Assembly (NCBI RefSeq): GCF_963678635.1
Contig: NC_087064.1
Coordinates: 36,155,716 to 36,219,715 of the forward strand
Length of the DNA: 64,000 nucleotides
Direction: 5' to 3'
Source: Symsagittifera roscoffensis
Taxonomy: Eukaryota; Xenacoelomorpha; Acoela; Convolutidae
Position numbers and translations under genes: made by a program. The notes under the pieces were generated by a model. The model was not told where the DNA came from, did no database searches, and saw nothing but the letters and a program-made list of their open reading frames with translations. This document shows, piece by piece, positions 42,520-53,880 of this stretch; within the stretch, counting starts at the first letter, position 1; every line of letters begins with the position of its first letter.

Positions 42520-43574
42520 CTTAGGAAAATGCACTTAGCCTAATTGTTGTGATAAACTTATCACAACAAATTGTTTCCGGTATTATGGATGCGGAAGCTG
42601 TCTGAAATCACATGAGGAGCGGAATGGCCAGTCAAGTCAGCAGCCGGACACGCCTGGGGTCCGCCAGGAATCGACAAGCTGCTGTGATGTGCCATTCTGT
42701 CAGATTGGCACAGCGCAACCTTCAGGCGACACGAAAGAAAACGAATAAAGGCCTTAGTAAAGAAAAATTACTGCGAAGGAGGGTCTAGATATTCCGAAAA
42801 TTTGAATTTTTAAAATTTCGATTGACGGGCCGATATTTCTGAGAAATACAAAAAGACGGCCATTTTGACTGAAAAGGACGAAAAAACAGAACAACAATAA
42901 ATATAGTGAAAAACGGTCGTGCGGGAACACGAAGAAAACGGAGTCTCTTATCGTGGCAATAACACACGATAAGAACCTTAGCAGCGGATATTAGTGGAGA
43001 AGGAAGCTTCAGTGGGGAAGGAATATTCCACGGAACCCTCCTGTGCCACAAAATGGAAGAGATAAGAACGCTATCTCGGGAAGATTACGGGAGCGGAGGC
43101 TTGGTCCCCCAGAGACTGTTGTATGTGAAGGGACTATATAGAACTGACTTTGTAGCTACTTGGATGTCGTAGAACTTTGAATTAACACCGGTATAATTTG
43201 ATATTTTAGAATATGAGTAGCTAGAAAAAGGAAAGGGTCAATCCATCTCCAATGGATTTAATATAGAACTGTCACACAAAAACATATTAAAATAGGTTGT
43301 TCGAGCCGTATTTTTAATAACAATCACGTAGTCTGAGGATCCGAGACTCAGCTATGTGGTTGTGTTCGCATGTAAACGAAAGCTGATCAAAAGTCGTTTG
43401 ACTGATGGCCTAAAAATAGTAACTTTTTACTTAGCCCTAAACAGACCAGAAAATCAACTGGCAAGGTCGAGACGGTGAAAAACGAGTAGAATTAAGGTAA
43501 CTGACGCCTGCCAGTCGTTAATAGGTACTTTTTCTACGCTCCGTCGCTGTGTAGTATTTGGGCGAATGTTACAT
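42518..43574 (+). repeat. Copy C: third LTR-like repeat with the 170-bp upstream block
   Basis: Near-identical to 18617-19674, including the 170-bp hairpin block and the segment deleted in copy B. It ends at GGGCGAATGTTACAT, and the ATG within that last block starts the PHD-finger ORF at 43574. Confidence 0.7.
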
Positions 43575-44574
43575 GACACCACATACAACTGGCAGTACTG
43601 ATGATGGACGACAAGAAAACATCGGGGAAAAGTGCTATCAGCCCGACTGCACTGGAAGCGGTGCATCCTGGATCGGGTGTGATATCGAGACGGGATGCGG
43701 CCGTTGGTACCATTTGTCGTGCGTTGACTTGCCTCGAGCAGATGAACCGGAGAGATATCACTGCCCCACGTGTAAGATGAAAACAATCGATTTCAGTGAA
43801 GATTCACCTTCAAGTGGAACACTACCGCCATGGGGTAAACTCTCTGCCTCTGATTTCATTACTAAAATTAATCTATGTTATGATAAAGGTGTGCATTGGA
43901 AGAAAAACCTCTTCGACATCCCACATGGCAATAATGCGAAAGATCTCAAACGTGAACTCTCAAGCATATTGAACCATTTTATTCATAAAACGTGCTATGC
44001 ATTTATATCGTTAAAAACTTTTATTGTACTTCTGTGTCTAGCCCTGCAGAAACCATCCAAAATCTCCAAAGCGAAAGATCATGTGTTGTACTTGGAGAAA
44101 CGTGTTCGGTGGTGGAGAGAGGGTGAGATGGACATGTTGTTTAATGAAGGTGCCACTATCCAGGGGGAGATGAAAGTTTCAAACGCAGCAAACGTAACAA
44201 AGGCCTTCGCAAATTTAGTTCTTCAAGGTAAATTGTCTGCTGCTTTGAAACTGCTGAGTGAGTCCGACTCTGGTGCACCTCTGCTTATTAACGAAGAAAA
44301 TCGGCAGAAGATCGCTAAGTTACATCCAGGCGCGGCAGAACCATCGCCCGGGGAGCTACTGAAAAGTGATATTCCCGCTGTTGATCCAGTGGTGTACGCA
44401 ACCATCGATGGAGACTCGATATATCGCTCTGCGCTGGCTACGAGAGGCTCTGCAGGTCCTTCTGGGGTTTTAGCTGAGCATATGCGCACCCTTCTTTGCT
44501 CAAAGAAGCACCGTGCAGTGTCTGAGCAACTGTGCGCAGACGTCTCGTTGGTCGCTAGACGTATTTGTACCTAG
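43574..44574 (+). pseudogene. PHD-finger N-terminus of the non-LTR ORF
   Basis: Opens with an ATG whose first base is near the end of copy C. PHD finger at about residues 16-65: KCYQPDCTGSGASWIGCD, GCGRWYHLSCVDLP, YHCPTCK (C4HC3). PHD fingers bind histone H3 tails, so a role in target choice is possible. It continues with the pre-RT region (LHPGAAEPSPGELLKSDIPA; RGSAGPSGVLAEHMRTLLCS) and stops at TAG 44572. Confidence 0.7.
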
Positions 44575-45776
44575 AACGTAGATCCTCGCGCGCTTGATTC
44601 ATTTGTATTTTGTCGCGAAATAGCCCTACCCAATGATTCAACAGGTGGAATAAGACCTATTGGCATCGGTGAGGTACTTCGCAGAATCATTGGCAAGTCA
44701 ATAACACGACAATTTAGCAAAGACATCGCAACCACTGCTGGCATTCATCAGTTATGAGCGGGTCGTGATGGAGGAGTGGAGGCGACGATACACTCAGCGC
44801 AAGAACTGTTCAGAGCAGAAGAATCTGAAGCTGCCCTTCTTGTGGATGCAACCAACGCCTTCAATAGTCTCAATCGTAAAACGGCCCTCTAAAATATACA
44901 GCTGCTATGCCCTAAAATTTTGCGCTACATTATCAACACCTATCGAAGACCGGCGCGCCTCATACTCAATAACGGAATGGAAATCACTTCTCGTGAGGGA
45001 ACGACACGAGGCGATAATCTTGCCATGGCTTTTATGTGGTTAGTATTAAGCCTCTGATTGACCGTCTGAAAGCCCACCTCTGCCATTAACCATGGTTTGC
45101 TGACGACGCCGCCTCGATCGGGAAGCTGCAACATGTGAAAATCTGGTGGGAGTCATTGTTGTCACTGGGCCCTAGATATGGAGACTACCCGAGACCAGAC
45201 AAGTGCTGGCTGATATTAAAAGATGAAACGTCCAAGAAAGTAGCTGAAGACCTTTTCGCGAGTTCAAAAGTTAACATTACCACGGAGGGCCACCGATATC
45301 TCGGGGGAACATTAGGTTCGGCGCAGTTTAAACAGCAGTACGTTGGGAAACAGATTGAGGAGTGGGTCATACAGATCGATAAGTTAAGGGAAATGGCGAC
45401 TCGCGAATCACATCTTTCTTATGCTGTGTTTGTTAAAGTCATGCAGAGGAAGTGGTCGTTCGCCATGCGCACCATTCCCGGCATCGACGACGGTTTAACT
45501 AAACTAGAGGTCCACATACGTTATTTCCTAGAAAAGATTATGGGCAGAACCATCACTGACTTTGAGCACAGAGTTTTAGCTTTGCTCTGCAAAATAGGAG
45601 GTCTAGGCGTTTTCATACCCACTACGCGAGCGGAACGAGAGCACGAGAACTCGAAACAGTTTTGCACGAGATTAACGAGCGCTGTTATCGAGAAATGCGA
45701 GCTACCACCTCGCATTGCACAGAAGAGCGCAAAGCCATCAGAAAACGGAACGAAGAACACGCTAAGTCAGATTTGA
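44575..45776 (+). pseudogene. Reverse transcriptase region of the PHD non-LTR element
   Basis: Conserved blocks across frames: GGIRPIGIGEVLRRIIGKSI (about 44646), LLVDATNAFNSLN (about 44838, catalytic Asp), [13 protein letters not shown] (about 44997), PWFADDAASIGKL (about 45090, catalytic ADD), then 45135-45776 with GPRYGDYPRPDKCWLILKDE and the thumb (HRYLGGTLGSAQFKQQYVGK). At least one stop (TGA near 44756) and two shifts. Confidence 0.7.
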
Positions 45777-46549
45777 ATCTAATATTGCAAGAAGCCACGC
45801 TGTCTCTAAGGAGAGCCTTGGGGGTGCTCCAGCCAAAGGGAACATCAACTTGGCTGTCTTGCATGCCGTCCAGAGACCACGGTTTCTACTTTAACCCTGA
45901 CGAATTCAGAGATTGTCTGAATTTGCGATATGAGTGACCACTTGTCAGCATGGCCACGAAGTTTGAATGTGGACAAAATAACAGCATTGACCACTCATTA
46001 AGTTGTAAGCTAGGTGGCTTTGTGATTATGCGCCATAACTGCGTCCGGGATCTCTTTGCTGATGTTCTGGATAGTGTATGTAAAGATGTAAGCATTGAGC
46101 CTCCGCTAATTTCCCTGACCGATGAGGAAAAAATTAATATTCGGTGAAACATTGAAGAAGGCGCTCGTCTCGATATCGGGTGCAGGTCTTTCTCGACGCC
46201 AATGCAAAAATCGATGTACGACGTCAGAGTGACCCACATCAACTCACCATCGAACCGTGGTAAGCCAGTTAAAACAATTCTTGCCGACCACGAGAAGATG
46301 AAGAAATCTGCATACCTAGAACTGGTTCAGCAAGTGGAGCATGCCAGTTTCACCCCCCTTGTCTTTGCTACTAATGAAGCAATGGGTGAAGAGGCCGATC
46401 ACTTTTGTACTGTTCTAGCGGAGAAACTTTGCTCTAAGAATGGCTGCTCTTACGCTGATAATAGGAACTATATAAGAAAGCGCCTGAGTTTTACCGTCAT
46501 CAAGTCCGCTCTGATAGCCCTATGCGGTAAAAGGAAAATGAAAATGTAA
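45777..46549 (+). pseudogene. C-terminal endonuclease region of the PHD non-LTR element
   Basis: Pieces in changing frames: KFECGQNNSIDHSLSCKLGG (Cys/His motif), FVIMRHNCVRDLFADVLDSV, GARLDIGCRSF and YDVRVTHINSPSN (acidic pair typical of PD-(D/E)xK/RLE nucleases), ASFTPLVFATNEAMGEEADH. The layout matches restriction-like-endonuclease non-LTR elements. Confidence 0.6.
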
Positions 46550-46839
46550 GACTGGTGGATGCTGATGTAAATATTCTCAATTCCCGATAGTCTGTCTTTT
46601 AGTTCACTCTCTCCTAGTTGCGCCTTTCTTTTGTCTTTTCCCGTGTCGTCCTTCTTGTCTCTCTGCTATAGCTCTCCGCCAACCCAGGTCCATATCCATC
46701 AGTGTCTATCGCCCGCTCTACTTCCATCTGTTCACGGTTCTCGAGTACCACAACTCGGCCTGTCGTTGCACACCGTTTTTGATGGTTTGATGCTGTGCGT
46801 TTTACTATATTGAAAGTGTCTGTTTCTGTTCTGTATTTT

Positions 46840-47911
46840 TCAGATACAAATTTTTTTTTTTTTAAAAAAGCATATGCTTAGGTTCTTACAAAACTTGCTC
46901 AAAAAAATTTCTGTGCCGGGGCCGGCCGCGCCCTGAATTTCAAAAGATAGCGGTTGAAAAAGATATCCATCATTTAAAACATCTTTATACTTGTCAATTT
47001 TTCGCTCTTCCGCTTCAGCGGCAGCCGTACCAGGGTTACAAACAGACCCGGCATTAATCCTACAAGGAGCTAAGGAGTATACTACCGTTGCATCCCACAA
47101 GAGCTGCTTACCAACAAAACATTGAACGAGCGTCAAACCGTCTGGTCGCTTCTGATTGGTCCTGTAGAGATGTCGTGGTTCTAAATCAGACGGAATGTGA
47201 GTAGAGGATAAACTCTGCTTTATAAGGGCATTCAGGTTTGAATGCCTAGAGAATCTCCCTGCACTTTTGAGGCAAGAAAGACCATGCCAACCATCCTCGG
47301 TAACGTCTATTCCGCACACGCATTTATGCCGTTCGCATATTTTTGAGCCTAATCGAAGTCCTATCGCAATTCTGAGTTGTTGGTTTGACAGTTTTAGCCT
47401 TAAATTTCTGCACGGGATGACGTTCAACCATTAGGAGCCAAATCTATCTTGGAACTGGTTGAATCTTTTTAGGTCCGTTGGTTCGAATCGTAAAATCAAG
47501 TCTGCAATCCTGTTGTTTCTGCATGAGTGACAATCACATTCGTACTGCCATGCACAGGAGTTGTGATGATTGTATTTGTTTCTGAAGAAACCCCAATAGT
47601 TTTGTTAAGGCGATTTTTAAAATGTCAGGATTGTAGAAGTCCACACATGGGGGTAGATAGTTGGCAATTCGGCATATTCTGAAGCAGAACTCAGTTCATG
47701 CTTTTTCCGTTCTTACTTTAAGGAGTTCGAATTTCTCCACTAATGATTTACCACTGTTGGTACAGTTCCAAAGTTTGAAGTCGGTTGCAGATAATTGATA
47801 AATTTTTGAAAGTTCTAATAGATCAAGAATTTGAAAAAATAGAGATAGAGGGAGCATGTTGACTATTTCTAGCAGCGATAGGTAATTCGTCGAAAAGTCA
47901 CTAGCACCCAT
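46840..47911 (-). pseudogene. C-terminal fragment of a second RLE-type non-LTR element, minus strand
   Basis: Frame 47427-46840 encodes NQQLRIAIGLRLGSKICERH, a Cys/His motif (CVCGIDVTEDGWHGLSC), GRFSRHSNLNALIKQSL, KRPDGLTLVQCFVGKQLLWD (PD...D of a restriction-like nuclease) and AEERKIDKYKDVLNDGYLFQ. Upstream pieces to 47911 look like the preceding region with stops. It is a different subfamily from 43574-46549 and lies tail to tail with it. Confidence 0.65.
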
Positions 47912-48182
47912 TTTACCACGCGTTATTGGAATGGTTTTAGCTCATGAGCGCAAGCAAACAATGCACCACGGTTATATATAATTTTCTAACCAGTTTCTAC
48001 GGACTTGGTGACATGCTCAACAAAATCCAACGGGTCATGGATTCGCTCTCAAAAAAAATTTTTATACCAATTGTTATAAAGCTGAAACTTTGAAGGAGAT
48101 CGTTGAACAACACAAAGCCAACTCATGGAAATAATTTACTTGATTGTTGTGATAAACTTATTAAATAGTTTCATATCTCGCA

Positions 48183-48728
48183 ATGTCAAGACGAAATCGA
48201 GGGGATGCTCACTCTGTCTCCGATGTTCCTGGTGACTTGTGCGGGAAGTGCAACAAGAGTGGCGGTAACCAATGGATTCAGTGTGACCTATGCGACCTCT
48301 GGTATCACTACAACTGCTCGGGACTCCCAGTGGACCTTCTACCACAAATAGTAAAAGTTAAGTTGCTCCTGTTCAAAAGCAATATGTGTTTACAAAAGAA
48401 ATCTGTTGTTCTTTCATCATCTACTATTCAAGAAGCCATAAAGAATGCTCTCTCTGAGCTTCTTGCGACTATTGATAGAGTTGTCAAAGAAACTATTGCC
48501 AATTCTGTACCTGTCTCTGATTCCATTTATGCAGCTGTTTTTGCCACGCCTGTTGTAACTTTTATACCTGTATCTGCTCAGGCTGATAATCATTGGACTC
48601 ATGAGTTGAAGTTTGATGGTATTTCTGAAATCAAAGGCGAATTCAACTCACAAACAGAGTCTAATATTTTCAATTTGAATTCCATTTTGTCACATCTTGG
48701 GGAAAAAAACCACGTACTTGTGAAGTAA
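48183..48728 (+). pseudogene. LINE ORF1 with PHD finger
   Basis: ATG at 48183. PHD finger: GDLCGKCNKSGGNQWIQCDL, CDLWYHYNCSGLP; the last Cys pair is not seen. It is followed by a helical region. Further ORF1-like sequence continues out of frame to about 49020 (SPSEQITMCKLLKLRSDAST). Confidence 0.65.
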
Positions 48729-49031
48729 TTCAGACGTCTTGGTTAGAAAAACACCGATGCGTCGCGACCCAGAATTTTTCTTGTTGAGTTATACTCGCAG
48801 TTCGATTGCAAGAAGCTTCTATCCAAGTCTTACAAGCTGAAAACTGATTGTTCTCCTGTTTATATTGCGAAATCATTGTCTCCCTCAGAGCAGATCACAA
48901 TGTGTAAACTCCTCAAGCTGAGATCTGATGCATCAACAAAAGACAACATTCCGAAAAAAGAACTGAAAATACGTAATCTGAAGTTTCTTCATAATGGTGT
49001 GAAAGTTACCGCTCCTGATTGACTGTCAGAT

Positions 49032-49502
49032 TTGAAGTTGTGCTTAATTAATGTTCAAAATCTTATCAATATCTCCCAGCGTGTCAAGCTTTCTAATTTT
49101 CTTTCTTTCAACTCTGTCGACATACTCTTTATTTTTGAGACATGGCTCTATAATGATATTACTTGCCATGAAGTTTTCCCACTTCATGATAACGTTGTAG
49201 TTTATCGTTGTGACAGATTAAATGGTGTCCACGGTGGTGTTTTTTATTCTTTCAATCTCCTTCATTCCTACAGTTTTCGTGACTTCAGTTGTTCAATTGT
49301 CATCAAAGTCAATCGGACGTTTTTTGGTTTGATGGTTGTTTATAATCTCCCTCTCAGTTCCGACTATCGCGTTGAGTCATTTACGTTCATAAACGCTGTT
49401 CAAAACCATCATGACCAGGTGATTAAACCCGTTGGTCGCTTTGCGTCAGGCAAAACTGTGTTTGCTGTTCTAGGAGACTTCAATTTAGCTGACGTCTGTT
49501 AG
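49032..49502 (+). pseudogene. LINE ORF2: APE-type endonuclease
   Basis: Starts LCLINVQNL (canonical N-x-R/Q block), VDILFIFETWLYNDIT (expected catalytic E-T-W), HGGVFYSFN, and LGDFNLADVC (GDFN). It ends at TAG 49500. It continues in 49533-49865 with LSGTLDLFWSNDPQRF and YPDHDSIFVHLHVSS (SDH-like block). Confidence 0.65.
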
Positions 49503-50101
49503 AGCTCATACAATGCATCCTCTGAACATTCGATGAACATTTTGAGCGCGTTTAATGATATCAATCTGTTTCAATTAGTGAATTTTCCGCTTATTTTGTC
49601 TGGTACTCTAGATCTTTTCTGGTCGAATGACCCGCAGAGATTTATTGTCCATCGTTCAGAGAAAACCTACCCAGACCATGATTCAATTTTCGTTCATTTG
49701 CATGTCTCTAGTGATGATTGTTTTACACCTGATGTCTCAAAGCAAATGTATTTAAAGAACAGTTTCAACACGGAACGTTTTAGTTGCATGTTAGAACCTC
49801 TTTACACCAAGTGGTATTCAAATTCTCAAAGTGATTTCCTCTCCACTTTTGATGTTTCTATTTAAGCCGCACTTGATGGTTCATGCCCTAAGAAGAGTAA
49901 AAGAAGACTTGATTTTCTTTATTACTACTCTTCTCATTCTGTTCATTTAGCCTATAAACTCAGAACTCTGCGACGGAAAAAAAATCAAATCTGGCTTATA
50001 TGACTCGGTTAGAGAGTGATTTCACCAACTCAGTCGTTTTGGATAAAGAATTGCTTTTTTAGAACTTTTATTTTTCCTCTCCTTCTTGTGTTTTTAAATT
50101 C

Positions 50102-51690
50102 TTGAAACAGTTTAAGAAGTCCTCAATCATTCCAAACAACTTTCATTGGGGCCGTAAGCAAGCTGTCTGTGACGAGTCTATCAGTGAACTTTTCAACGAA
50201 TTTTTTGCTTCTGTTTTCCGGAAGCCTGTGTCTGACTGTACTGTACCGACTGTTTCTCCTGATTCTGATATCAAATTATCGGAAGAAGATGTGCCTCCGT
50301 CAGTTGTCAGTTCATGTTTACAATCCGTTAAAAACACCTGCTCTGTTGACTGTATTCCTGCTTTTGTTTATAAATGTTGTACGTAGTTACTTTCTCCTCT
50401 TGTTAGTTTTCTTTTTTACATTATTATCAACACCTGCGTCTGGCCTGTTGCCTGGAAATGTGCTTTTGTTACTCCAATTCTGAAGTCTGGGTCTCCTAAT
50501 GATATTACAAACTACAGACATATCAGTATCTTACACCCCCTTGGTTTATGTTTTGATAAAGTTCTCTTCAATCATATATATCCAAAAACTGGAAAACATT
50601 TGTCAAACTTTCAGCATGGTTTCAGAAAACAGCGATCAACTGTAACACAGGTGTTATCGTTTCTTGACGAAGTATACCAAACTATTGATTTCAACATTCC
50701 TTCTGCTGCTGTTTATTTTGACTTCAGTAAAGCCTTTGATTCTGTTCGTCATGATATCATTCTGAACAGGCTATCAATGTATGGTTTCGATCATGATTTC
50801 TTGTTACTTTTTTCGTCTTGTAGTAGAGTGTTCGTATAAATGCGCATATTTCAAATCCACGCCCTGCTACTAGTGGCGTTCCTCAAGGCAGCATCTTCGG
50901 ACCGCTTCTTTTTTCTTCTTTTCATCAATGACCCGCCAGAGTGTATAGAATATTCCAGTTGTTATTTGTTCGCTGACGATTCAAAGTTGTTTTCTACTGA
51001 TATTACTTCTCTACAGCATGACAATGATTCTTCTCCGAACTGGTGCACTGCAAATGATTTATCGGTCAATCACGATAAGTACCGTGTCAATGTTTTTAAA
51101 GGCAATTTTCTTTGTCATGTGATGGTCAACGACCAGGACATAGCTGCCTCAAATCTAGTAAAAGACCTTGGTTTACTTGTCTCTGATGACTTGAATTGGA
51201 TGATACATATCAATAATAAGCTGTTATCATGTAACAAATCCGTTCATTTTATCAGGCGCAATTTTCCTTTCACTGTCTCTCAATCCACCAAACTCATGTT
51301 TGTTAACATATGTAAAAAAGAATATCATTTTTTATGCATCCCCTGTTTGGTTTCCTTCTTTATATTATATCCGAAAACTTGAAAGTTTTAAAAGAAAGTG
51401 TCTGAAATGGGTTTTTGGTTCAATACCCTATAAAGACCAGTTATTTCTCACAAAACTCTGCCTATCTGTTACCACCTTTTTTTCAACGATGTGTTACTGT
51501 TCTACAAAATGTTACATGGTCTTACAGAATTGCTGTTTTCTGCATACTTCTTTTTTAAGGTGAACGCCAGCCGAAAATCCACCATCCTCTGCACAATTCA
51601 AACATCAAGAAGTGGCAGACTGAGAAGTGCTTCTTTCATCGCGTTGAGAAATCGGTCAACCTCGAGTCTTTCAAGAGAAGAGTCAAGAAA
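50102..51690 (+). pseudogene. LINE ORF2: reverse transcriptase
   Basis: In pieces: VVSSCLQSVKNTCSVDCIPA, WKCAFVTPILKSGSPNDITN, NFQHGFRKQRSTVTQVLSFL, AAVYFDFSKAFDSVRHDIIL (catalytic D), SGVPQGSIFGPLLF, SCYLFADDSKLFSTDI (FADD), NDLSVNHDKYRVNVFKG. Several shifts and at least one stop (TAA near 50837). Confidence 0.7.
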
Positions 51691-51886
51691 CTTCTTTTAG
51701 AGAGAAGTGTGTCAATTTTTGATCAACTGAAATCGTGTTCATAGTTCTTGAAGTGCACCTGCTCAAACTGTCGATCTTGACTTGATATTTTTGTTTTTAT
51801 TTTGCCTTAATTTATTATCTAAGGCAATTAATTCTTTCTTCTTCTTCTTTTTCCAAAAAATGTGCCATTTGACCCAAATGAACTGA

Positions 51887-52345
51887 ATGTAACATTCGCC
51901 CGGAAGTGCATATTGACGGAAAATATAGTTAGGTTATAAAACGACTGGCTAGCGTCTAAACACAGCTCTACATGCTTTTCACCGTCTCTGCCAAATCCAG
52001 TTCTTTGTGCCGTCCTTTTAACATCGGGTCGACAAAAACACTACTGTATCCGGCTTCGACCAGAATGGTCAGGTTAACTCAATTACATGCGAAAATAGTG
52101 AGCTCATGCTGGGTCTCAGTATCTCCAGACCACGATGTCACTCCTAAAAACAGGGCTCTTACTTATTTATTATATTACGATTGTTTTTGTTCAGAAGATA
52201 AAAATTATAATTCCCATCGGAAATGGATCAACCCTCCCCCTCAACTCCTAGCTTCTCATGTACCAAAAATGAATTTGGAATTAATTAAATTCAACTCAAG
52301 ACATTACGGGAAGCTAAAAGTTTGTTAAAATAAAGTTTAAGTTCT
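51887..52345 (-). repeat. Copy D: diverged inverted copy of the LTR-like repeat
   Basis: Reverse complement of the LTR-like repeat, colinear over about 450 bp: ATGTAACATTCGCCC, ACGACTGGCTAGCGTC, TTTTCACCGTCTC, TTACATGCGAA, GGATCAACCCT. It ends at the same point as copy C (the GGGCGAATGTTACAT block). It is much more diverged than A, B and C are from each other. Confidence 0.65.
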
Positions 52346-52789
52346 CTCCCGAGACCCTTCCGGAATCATGAATCCGGACAAAGAGCTGTCTTGTCCTTTA
52401 CCGGAAGGCTGCACACGTCGTCCCAACACCCTTCCCAACACCCTTCTCGGGAATGGCTTTGTAACGATTGTAGCGGCACAATTGTTACAACTCGGAATGG
52501 TCGTAAATCACTATATTTCCTCCTTTCGTCGTTGTTTTTCGTCCGACTCTTCTGTATCTCAGAATATTGTTGTTCTGTGTTTTTGCAGTTTTCAGTTGTC
52601 GCAAAAAATAAAATCATTATATTTCACGCTCAAATCGAAAATTTAAAAATTAGCATGTTAGGCCAAAATAACTCTTCCTGATTCGTTCAATTGACCAATT
52701 AACACCACTAATTCGTAAAAACCGTTATTCTTCTCAGTCAGATGCTATAAAAAATTCAAATTCGAACTGCATTTTGATCTATTCTGGTC
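52346..52789. other. Short remnant with possible PHD end
   Basis: A plus-strand frame near 52447-52480 reads REWLCNDCSGTIVTT, like the end of a PHD finger (W-x-C-x2-C). Possibly a remnant of another ORF1. T-rich sequence follows. Confidence 0.3.
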
Positions 52790-53045
52790 TAATGACACAT
52801 ATGTTGAAACACTTGTCTGTGATTAGTCAACTTTCAGACATGTTTGTTCAGAACCAAAAGACTCTAAACGAAACTGTAACTGCTATATTCGAAAAAGGCG
52901 TGAAATAATAATGACTTATGACTTTTAACTTTTTAAATGAAATCAAAAATATTGCGGTTAAACAAAGGTTGTTGATTTCGACTTAAGCCACTTTCATGGA
53001 AACTAAATGATAAGAGTTTCTTTTTGTTTTTAAACGTCGAGACGT
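52790..53045 (-). repeat. Inverted repeat, left member (partner 59225-59475)
   Basis: Reverse complement is close to 59225-59475 over about 250 bp, e.g. CCATGAAAGTGGCTTAAGTC, TTTTTGATTTCATTTAAAAA, AGTTAAAAGTCATAAGTCA. The pair flanks the Copia/Gypsy composite. Confidence 0.75.
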
Positions 53046-53264
53046 ACTATTATAAGAGGTTATGGGCGATTGAAGCTTCCAAGCCACAAAAATCTTGATG
53101 GATTCAGAACAAAAGAAACTGCTCATTTTCAGAAAAAAAAACCCGAAAATTTTGTGAACGAAAATTTTGTGAACTTATATTGAAGATAAAAACCTAAATG
53201 TAGAATGTAGAATATGAAGAAGTTAATGAAGCCAACAGAGATAATGTTTAGAGGAAGTTGTATC

Positions 53265-53880
53265 AGGAAATCATTATGCACATCCATGATGCTACTTTGC
53301 AGATGATCATTGCTCAGAATAACAGGACTGGATTTGATATATGGAAATATTTGCGAAGAAACATTTGGGCAGATTCGAACGAACCAAATCATTGTGCTTT
53401 GGCAAAAGTTTCTGGAACTCAAGAAGAACGGTGAATCGATTATAGAATTTCCAAACAAAGTGAACAACCTTGTGTTCAAACTACAATCTGCATATAAAAA
53501 GATCAGCAAAAACCTGAAAATAGCCATAGTTCTTAAAGCATTGCCACAAAAATACGACCCATTCATAGCTTCAATACAAATCCAGCAGATATCGTATCTA
53601 CAATTGAAAGAGCGACTGATCGAACGATCACTTGGGGGGAGCTCAAACAAACAAGATACGAGTTCTACGTCCATTGCGGCTCCAGCGATTCATAGAACTG
53701 GCCGAGCACAATACAATGGAGGAACTGGACAAGGAAACAAGAGAACCTTTTACTGTACAAAGTGTGGACGTAACAATCACACTGCTGACATGTGCTATGA
53801 AGCAGCATGTAAACAAGCAAAATTCAAGCAACCGTCAAGGCGGCTTCTCTGGCTTTGCACTAACTGCAACTTCAAATGGA
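53265..53880 (+). pseudogene. gag: Copia gag (UBN2-type) with zinc knuckle
   Basis: Out-of-frame start (IIMHIHDATLQMIIAQNNRT), then EETFGQIRTNQIIVLWQKFL, VNNLVFKLQSAYKKISKNLK, VLKALPQKYDPFIASIQIQQ and a knuckle CTKCGRNNHTADMC. Typical of Copia gag/UBN2 domains. Confidence 0.7.

Larger units (their letters stand above)
43574..46850 (+). mobile_element. PHD-finger non-LTR retroelement with restriction-like endonuclease, decayed
   Basis: It holds in order a PHD finger, an RT with ADD motif and a C-terminal Cys/His plus PD-(D/E)xK-like nuclease region, all on the plus strand with several stops and shifts. The type is found in many invertebrate genomes. A T-rich tract at 46845-46860 separates it from an opposite-strand relative. 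Confidence 0.65.
48130..51857 (+). mobile_element. CR1/Jockey-like LINE with PHD-type ORF1, decayed
   Basis: Order: PHD finger ORF1, APE endonuclease, RT with FADD motif, 3' tail with a repeated TTAAGGCA-like motif and TTC-rich end near 51835. It has many stops and shifts. It lies between the minus-strand RLE fragment and the inverted LTR-like repeat, and may have inserted into an older element. Confidence 0.65.

Noticed and set aside
46870-46882. GCATATGCTTAGG shared with 18612-18624
   Set aside because: Short and built on a palindrome; too little to claim a relationship.
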